Shown one piece after another: positions 58,954-64,000 of a stretch of DNA of 64,000 nt (positions are counted from its first letter, which is position 1; each line of letters opens with the position of its first letter). Both the position numbers and the translations under genes were made by a program. The notes below the pieces were generated by a model. That model saw only the letters and a program-made list of their open reading frames with translations, was not told the origin of the DNA and searched no databases. This DNA is from Lumnitzera littorea (Eukaryota > Streptophyta > Magnoliopsida > Myrtales > Combretaceae): NCBI GenBank assembly GCA_024138015.1, contig JAMXBB010000009.1:45371817-45435816 (forward strand). Reading direction: 5' to 3'.

Positions 58954-61891
58954 TGTAAGCCCCAAAGCTAAGCCAATTGACTGTAGGATTGAATTTAGAA
59001 TCCAAGGTTTAGGACGATCAGTTAAAATATCCGATCAAACCCAAATTATAAACTAATGAGGAGAATATTAGTAAAAATGACCCCGTAAACTTAAATTTAA
59101 GAAAATAAGTAGTAAAATAGAAGACTATAAAATTTTCAAATTTTAAGCATAATAATTGCTAATTACCGGAAAGGCGAAAAGTGTATTATAATAATTAAAA
59201 AATTACTAGAGATAGATTATATGTATACTAAAAATTCTAGAATGACCAAAATAATAATTAGGAATATTTACATGTACCCCACATATATTTACGTGTAGAT
59301 AAAAATACGCGAAATTACCTAAATTGGCCAAAAACTAAGTAAATAATTAAAGAAAATTATAAATTAATTATGGAAAAATCAGAAGAGGATAAGATGAATC
59401 AAGATCAGGTCGTGGCATGTCAGGATGAGCAAAAGAAAAATCAACCAATAAGATTTGGCCAACATAAAAGCCAAAAATCAAGGAAAATGGGCAAAGTCTT
59501 GTCAAATTAATGCATATTAATTACAGCAAATGTCTATAAATAGGAAAAAAATTTACAAAAGTCATTTGGACAGTTTAGCATTTAGGAAAAATAGGAACAC
59601 TGAACAAATCGAGAGAAAATCCAGAAAAATAAAAAAATAAAAAAAAAACTGTGCAGATTGGGTAAGTGAACCAAACCCACTACTCACCACTACTTGAGAC
59701 CGAACCACTACCACCACCCTATACTAGAACCATCGCCTGAGCTGGCCGACAACCTTGGACTAAGTTTGAACGGCCAAAAAGCTTCGAACCAGTTAGTCTC
59801 TTATTTATCCCGATTTTTGAATAATTTTGTAAAATTAGTTATTTTGCCCAGAAAATTATGAAACTTGTTATTCTGAGGTTTAATGTATGTAGATTTAGGG
59901 AAAAATATTTATTTAGTTTAATTATTTCTGAAAATATAGGGTCCTTAACAAATTGTTCAAAACCGAGTATGATTAAACTGGAAAATAAATAGCTTAGGAG
60001 TGTAGTTTGGAGCTCAAATTTTTTTTTTTTTTTGTAGGATGCTCATATGATGTAGAATAGTGCTATGAAGCCATTTTTTTAAAATTAATTTTTGAAATTT
60101 TTAAGTTAATTTTTAGCCCTAAAATGATGAAAAAATTGGGTAATTTGGAGTTAATTAGGTGATTAGGATATTAATTACTGATTTAGATAGTAATTAGATG
60201 TTTAGGGATTTTAATCTCTGATGTGGAACCCTAATCCTAACCTTTGGAGTATTAAGTATGGTTAATTTAGGAAATTAGGTAATTAATATAAAAAATTAGT
60301 AATATGTGAAATTGTAAATTAATAAATTTAAAAAATTAGGATTATTTAGATAATATTAGAGTAAAAATCAGAATAATATTAAATCTGAATCAAGATTGAA
60401 TTTTAGGTAATTATATAAAAAAGTAAAATTTTCTTACATCGAGGATAAATTCGATACCCTAATTAGGACTAACGTGTACCGAATAGCTTAGAATACTAAA
60501 TTAAGACCCAATAGGATATTTGAATACTCGAGCTTAATGTGATTAATTTCACATTAGGATTCGAGCATGTTTAGGATTTAGAAATCGAACTAAAACCTAA
60601 TTTAGAAATTGATGCGGAAACCGAAACCGAACCCAAACCTAACCCCAAACCTAGAATAATTATAAAAGACTTAAGACCTAGATAATTAGGTATATTAAAC
60701 CCTAAACAAAACATAACAATAAGCGTTATAGGATAAAATAAACCTATAAAAATTATACGAAAAACTGAAACCACGTTTGTGTTATAGGGATGATCGGCGA
60801 TGGCCTGAGCAAATCGAACCTCGAGTGAGTAAGCGAGGAGTCGAGGTAAGTTGGGATTAATATGATGCTGTATTTTGGAGGCTTAAGATTATGCTTAGTT
60901 GTGCTTGTTAGATAGTTGAATGTGTGCATGTGCTTGATTATGGGTGATGCTATGATTCTGTTTGTTGCTCTGGCACGTATTGTATGAATTGTATGAAAGG
61001 ATTGATCACCCTAAACTGGACTTAATTAAATATCCGACCAGTAATCATAATCGGACATGCATGGCAACCCGTTAGGGGAACTTAGGACTCTCCGGCCAAA
61101 TACCGACCTTTTCGACAGGGATAGCGCAGGATTGCAAAATGGTCCCTTCTTCATCCTCAGTCGAACTAAGTGATAGGAGAGGAGGTCGCGGCGACGGTGA
61201 AGACAGTGGTTCGAAGGTAGTCGCGGGAGGAGCAAGGTCTCCATTACACAAGCCTGGGTTTGGTCTTGAGTTGTTGCATTAACGGCAACTCCTCAACTCG
61301 GATTAAAGCGAGCGCAATTTCTCTAATCTCACGACGGGCCGGACAACATCGTGCAATGGCATTTGCTTGCATATGCATTGCACCTAATAAGTGATTGAAA
61401 ACCTTGTTGTGTGTATGGTATAGTTTTAAGTCCTCCGTCCTAACTTACTGAGCTGTGGTTGCTCATATCCCTATAGACGTCGTGCAGGTGCTGGCTAAGA
61501 AGCGGTAACAACTACTCTGAAGCTAGCAATTACTGGATCCTGGAGAGTGAGGAAAAATATTGAAGAATAAACACATAATTTTAAGGTCTAAGTTTTTATT
61601 TTAGAATTATTTTTCATTTCCGAATGATGTAATAACTAGGAAATATACTATAGAGAAATATTGTAAGCTTTAACTACAATAACTAAATTATAATATATAT
61701 ATATATATATATAATTCCTCACTTTTATAGGTAAATGATTTATTTAAATTACAAACTGTTTACTTCAAAGCAGGTTAATTGTGGACGCCTTGTGTAGATC
61801 AAGTCTAAGATAGCGGTTGTAAGGCCAAATTCTATCTTAGGATGGTTTACACGGTGGGGCTGTTACGACTTTGCCGCTTCGGGGTATGACA
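58954..61891 (+). mobile_element. Gypsy-type solo LTR B (family 1), 2938 bp
   Basis: It begins TGTAAGCCCC and ends GGGGTATGACA, with a perfect duplication CATAA at 58949-58953 and 61892-61896. It is homologous with solo LTR A over its full length, including the near-terminal GGTTTACACGGTG block and GACTTTGCCGCTTCGGGG. The CTATAAATAGG box at 59534-59544 gives plus orientation. No PBS or gag follows, so it is a solo LTR. This uninterrupted copy defines the insertion inside LTR A. Confidence 0.87.
59534..59544 (+). promoter_or_regulatory. LTR TATA box
   Basis: CTATAAATAGG, a near-consensus plant TATA box, lies 580 bp inside solo LTR B and is conserved in position in solo LTR A. It faces the GRF pseudogene 2.4 kb downstream. 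Confidence 0.65.
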
Positions 61892-61937
61892 CATAACCCT
61901 TGATGTTGCACAAGGTTCATCATCCATTGTAAACTCT

Positions 61938-62399
61938 ATGTGCGGCAGCAATCATACAATGTATTGCTTTTGTAGCTTGTTCTTGCTTGAGCAAATTAGT
62001 TGGACAAAACGGAATCCAAGTAGAAGGTTCCATAGTTTCCCACATCATAGAAGTAAAAGGCATTGTACGTTCTTCAAGTGGGTAGATCTACCAATGCTTA
62101 ACCGTGCTAAAGAGGTTATCTTTTATCTTTGTGGGCAACTAAGTGACTCCATCAATTCAAATACACATGTCCTATCAAGTTTTGATATTTTGGCTGAAGA
62201 GTAAAATTCAATGGCAATCAAGTTGCATGCCCTTAAGGAAAGTTATTCTCACATGAAGAAAAGTGTAAAGATGGAGGGGCGAAAGACAATAGTATTGACT
62301 TACTACCTAGCTGTTTCATGGTTGATTTTCTTTGTAGCTGCTATCTTAGTGCTTTTGAGCATGTTGCACAATGATAGTGATTCTATTGGTTTAAGGTAG
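61938..62399 (+). pseudogene. GRF zinc-finger transmembrane protein, in-frame stop
   Basis: One frame runs from ATG 61938 to TAG 62399, interrupted only by TAA at 62202-62204. The first 88 codons carry a GRF-type zinc finger: CFC at the start, ISWTKRNPSRRFHS, then CTFFKWVDLPM. After the stop the frame continues with a Lys-rich helix, a hydrophobic membrane segment (about YYLAVSWLIFFVAAILVLL) and a short tail. Small plant proteins with an N-terminal GRF finger, coiled coil and C-terminal membrane anchor form a large uncharacterised family. The motif glycine is serine (SRRF) and a zinc cysteine after it appears to be phenylalanine, so the finger is probably defective. Solo LTR B sits just upstream and may have removed its promoter or first exon. 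Confidence 0.7.
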
Positions 62400-62542
62400 C
62401 TAAAACCTTACTAGGTGTTTATGTTGTATAACCTCTATAACGAATTAAAGGAGGATGCTATTGTGTTTTCATGGTGGAACATTTCCTCCATCCCCTTTTA
62501 TTACAAACTGAGGATGGTCTAGTCGTAGCAGATGCCGTGTAC

Positions 62543-64000
62543 TGTATGAAAAACCCCTGATTGGTTATCTTTCCAATCAAGAGCTCTTCACACAATATAT
62601 AAGGCTCTACAACATACCAGCTTCTTAGAAACACACAAATTCAAAGGATATCATTACATAACATATTTATATAACATTTAAACTACAAAGTTTATAGTAA
62701 GTAATAATTTAGTACATCTAGATCTATATTACTAATAAAACAAAAATACATAAGTAAAGGTTTATATAACCAGTTCTCTCAACACACTAGACAGCATGCT
62801 CTTACCTAAGTCCCCAAGCTAACCTAGGGCATCCCCCGATCAACCTCAACGAATAAGCCATTCTGTAGCAAAAGTTTATGGGGGTATAAGCCTAAGCTTA
62901 GTGAGCAAAACCCTCAACCACACCACTAGTAAGTTATAAATACATTATATTCACGTATATGAATGAATGAACAAATAGAATGCTAAACAATATGTATAAT
63001 TAACCAGTCTATATACGTAACTCAAATTTAATACCTTTTGAAGTTAAGGTTAGAATATGCACGGCACTAATCAGATCTGGGTATTACACTAGAACTTACT
63101 TTACTACAGAACTCCACGTTCTGTACTTAAATCAAACAAGTCCTTTATTTTCGTAAAAACCAAGTTCTAGTATAATTGTGAGCGAGTCCCCGCAGTCCAT
63201 ACTCACCCTTAAACAAAGGCCTCTAGACTAGACCCTTAGCTAGGCAATTAGCGTCTCTAACGCCTAATATTTCCGTGAGCCAAGATAAGGTTATTTTGTA
63301 CGAGTACACCTTACAGAACTAATAAATTTATAATAACGACCTTCGAATGGCCTCTCTCTATCTCTGTGTGATGTGATAGCCAGAATTATGTCTCTACAAT
63401 GCATGTTAATGCATGTACCGATTTCTTCTTATGAGTCAAGTATAGTTAAGTCCAATTATGATGTGACCATCCAATAGTACACACAATCATTATCTATATT
63501 ACCTTGCAACAACAAAGTATTATTTGTACTTAAGATAAATTCACAACTCAACACATAATAACATACATAAGCATTTCTCGACCCCCTACAACAAATCAAT
63601 TAATAATATCATTTAGGTTCACTATCTGCAATCACATATAAGTATGGAATCATAGGATAAATACTCACTCGGCCTTAACGACTCGCTCTAGTCGTATAAT
63701 CAATTAGGAGATTCTCGCCCGTGTCAGGATCACCTGATCATTACGATATAATAACAATAGTAAGCAATTGAATTAACTAGTAATTCTAGATATCTATTTA
63801 CCTAATTCTACGTAGATTACTATCAATTTTTAATCCAATTAGACTTTATCATTAATTGTATGTAACTTTGTTATTCTATTTCTAATATTTATGAATTTAT
63901 AGTCGTTTTTCATCATTTTCGGACATACATTCACACAATGATGTCCGTTTTGGACATTAAAACCCGTGTTTTACGATATAGACTAAATTTATTGAAATTC
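62543..64000 (-). mobile_element. Partial gypsy-type LTR D, runs off the window
   Basis: Blocks match LTR C in the same order and spacing: GCTTAGTGAG (62897) against GCTCAGTGAG (44724), and ATGAATTTATAGTC with the following AATGA.GTCCG block (63890-63960) against 45790-45850. The probable edge is TGTATGAAAAACCCC at 62543, similar to the reversed end of solo LTRs A/B, but it is uncertain by tens of bases. Orientation is as for LTR C. Whether it is solo or part of a full element cannot be seen. Confidence 0.5.

Overview
The window looks like nuclear DNA of a flowering plant, probably a eudicot. It is AT-rich, has one intron-containing class B heat shock factor gene, and is otherwise filled with decayed, nested Ty1/copia and Ty3/gypsy retrotransposons, MITE-like elements and microsatellites. 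I cannot name the species. No rRNA, tRNA, organellar or bacterial features were recognised.

Layout. 1-6330: a decayed Ty1/copia element on the minus strand (Sirevirus-like gag, protease, integrase, RT, RNase H; one LTR at 5141-6330). 7684-12883: a gypsy-type solo LTR (family 1) split by a 2272-bp TG..CA insertion with a perfect ATTAT duplication. 15780-23203: a complete 7.4-kb LTR element (LTRs about 647 bp, TTCTA duplication) without recognisable pol, carrying minisatellites. 24849-29225: the only convincing host gene, HSFB1 on the minus strand. It has two exons, a 3.1-kb intron and a leader with two overlapping uORFs; the second has an aromatic-rich conserved-looking peptide. A TATA-like box and a heat shock element lie just upstream. 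33513-35685: two sibling MITEs. About 36290-52688: one degraded gypsy element broken by a stack of insertions (a 1.5-kb solo LTR in gag, an unidentified insert before protease, a 3.4-kb solo LTR, and a hAT-like MITE that itself holds a 4-kb gag-protease-only gypsy element). 58954-61891: a second family 1 solo LTR, inserted 46 bp upstream of a broken GRF zinc-finger/transmembrane gene (61938-62399). About 62543-64000: part of another gypsy-type LTR.

How it works together. HSFB1 encodes a 286-residue class B repressor-type HSF (DNA-binding domain, coiled coil, LFGV motif, basic NLS). The uORF arrangement suggests translational control like that reported for Arabidopsis HSFB1/TBF1. The rest records repeated insertion followed by LTR-LTR recombination: several insertions remain only as solo LTRs with intact or near-intact target-site duplications, so the order of events can be read from the sequence.
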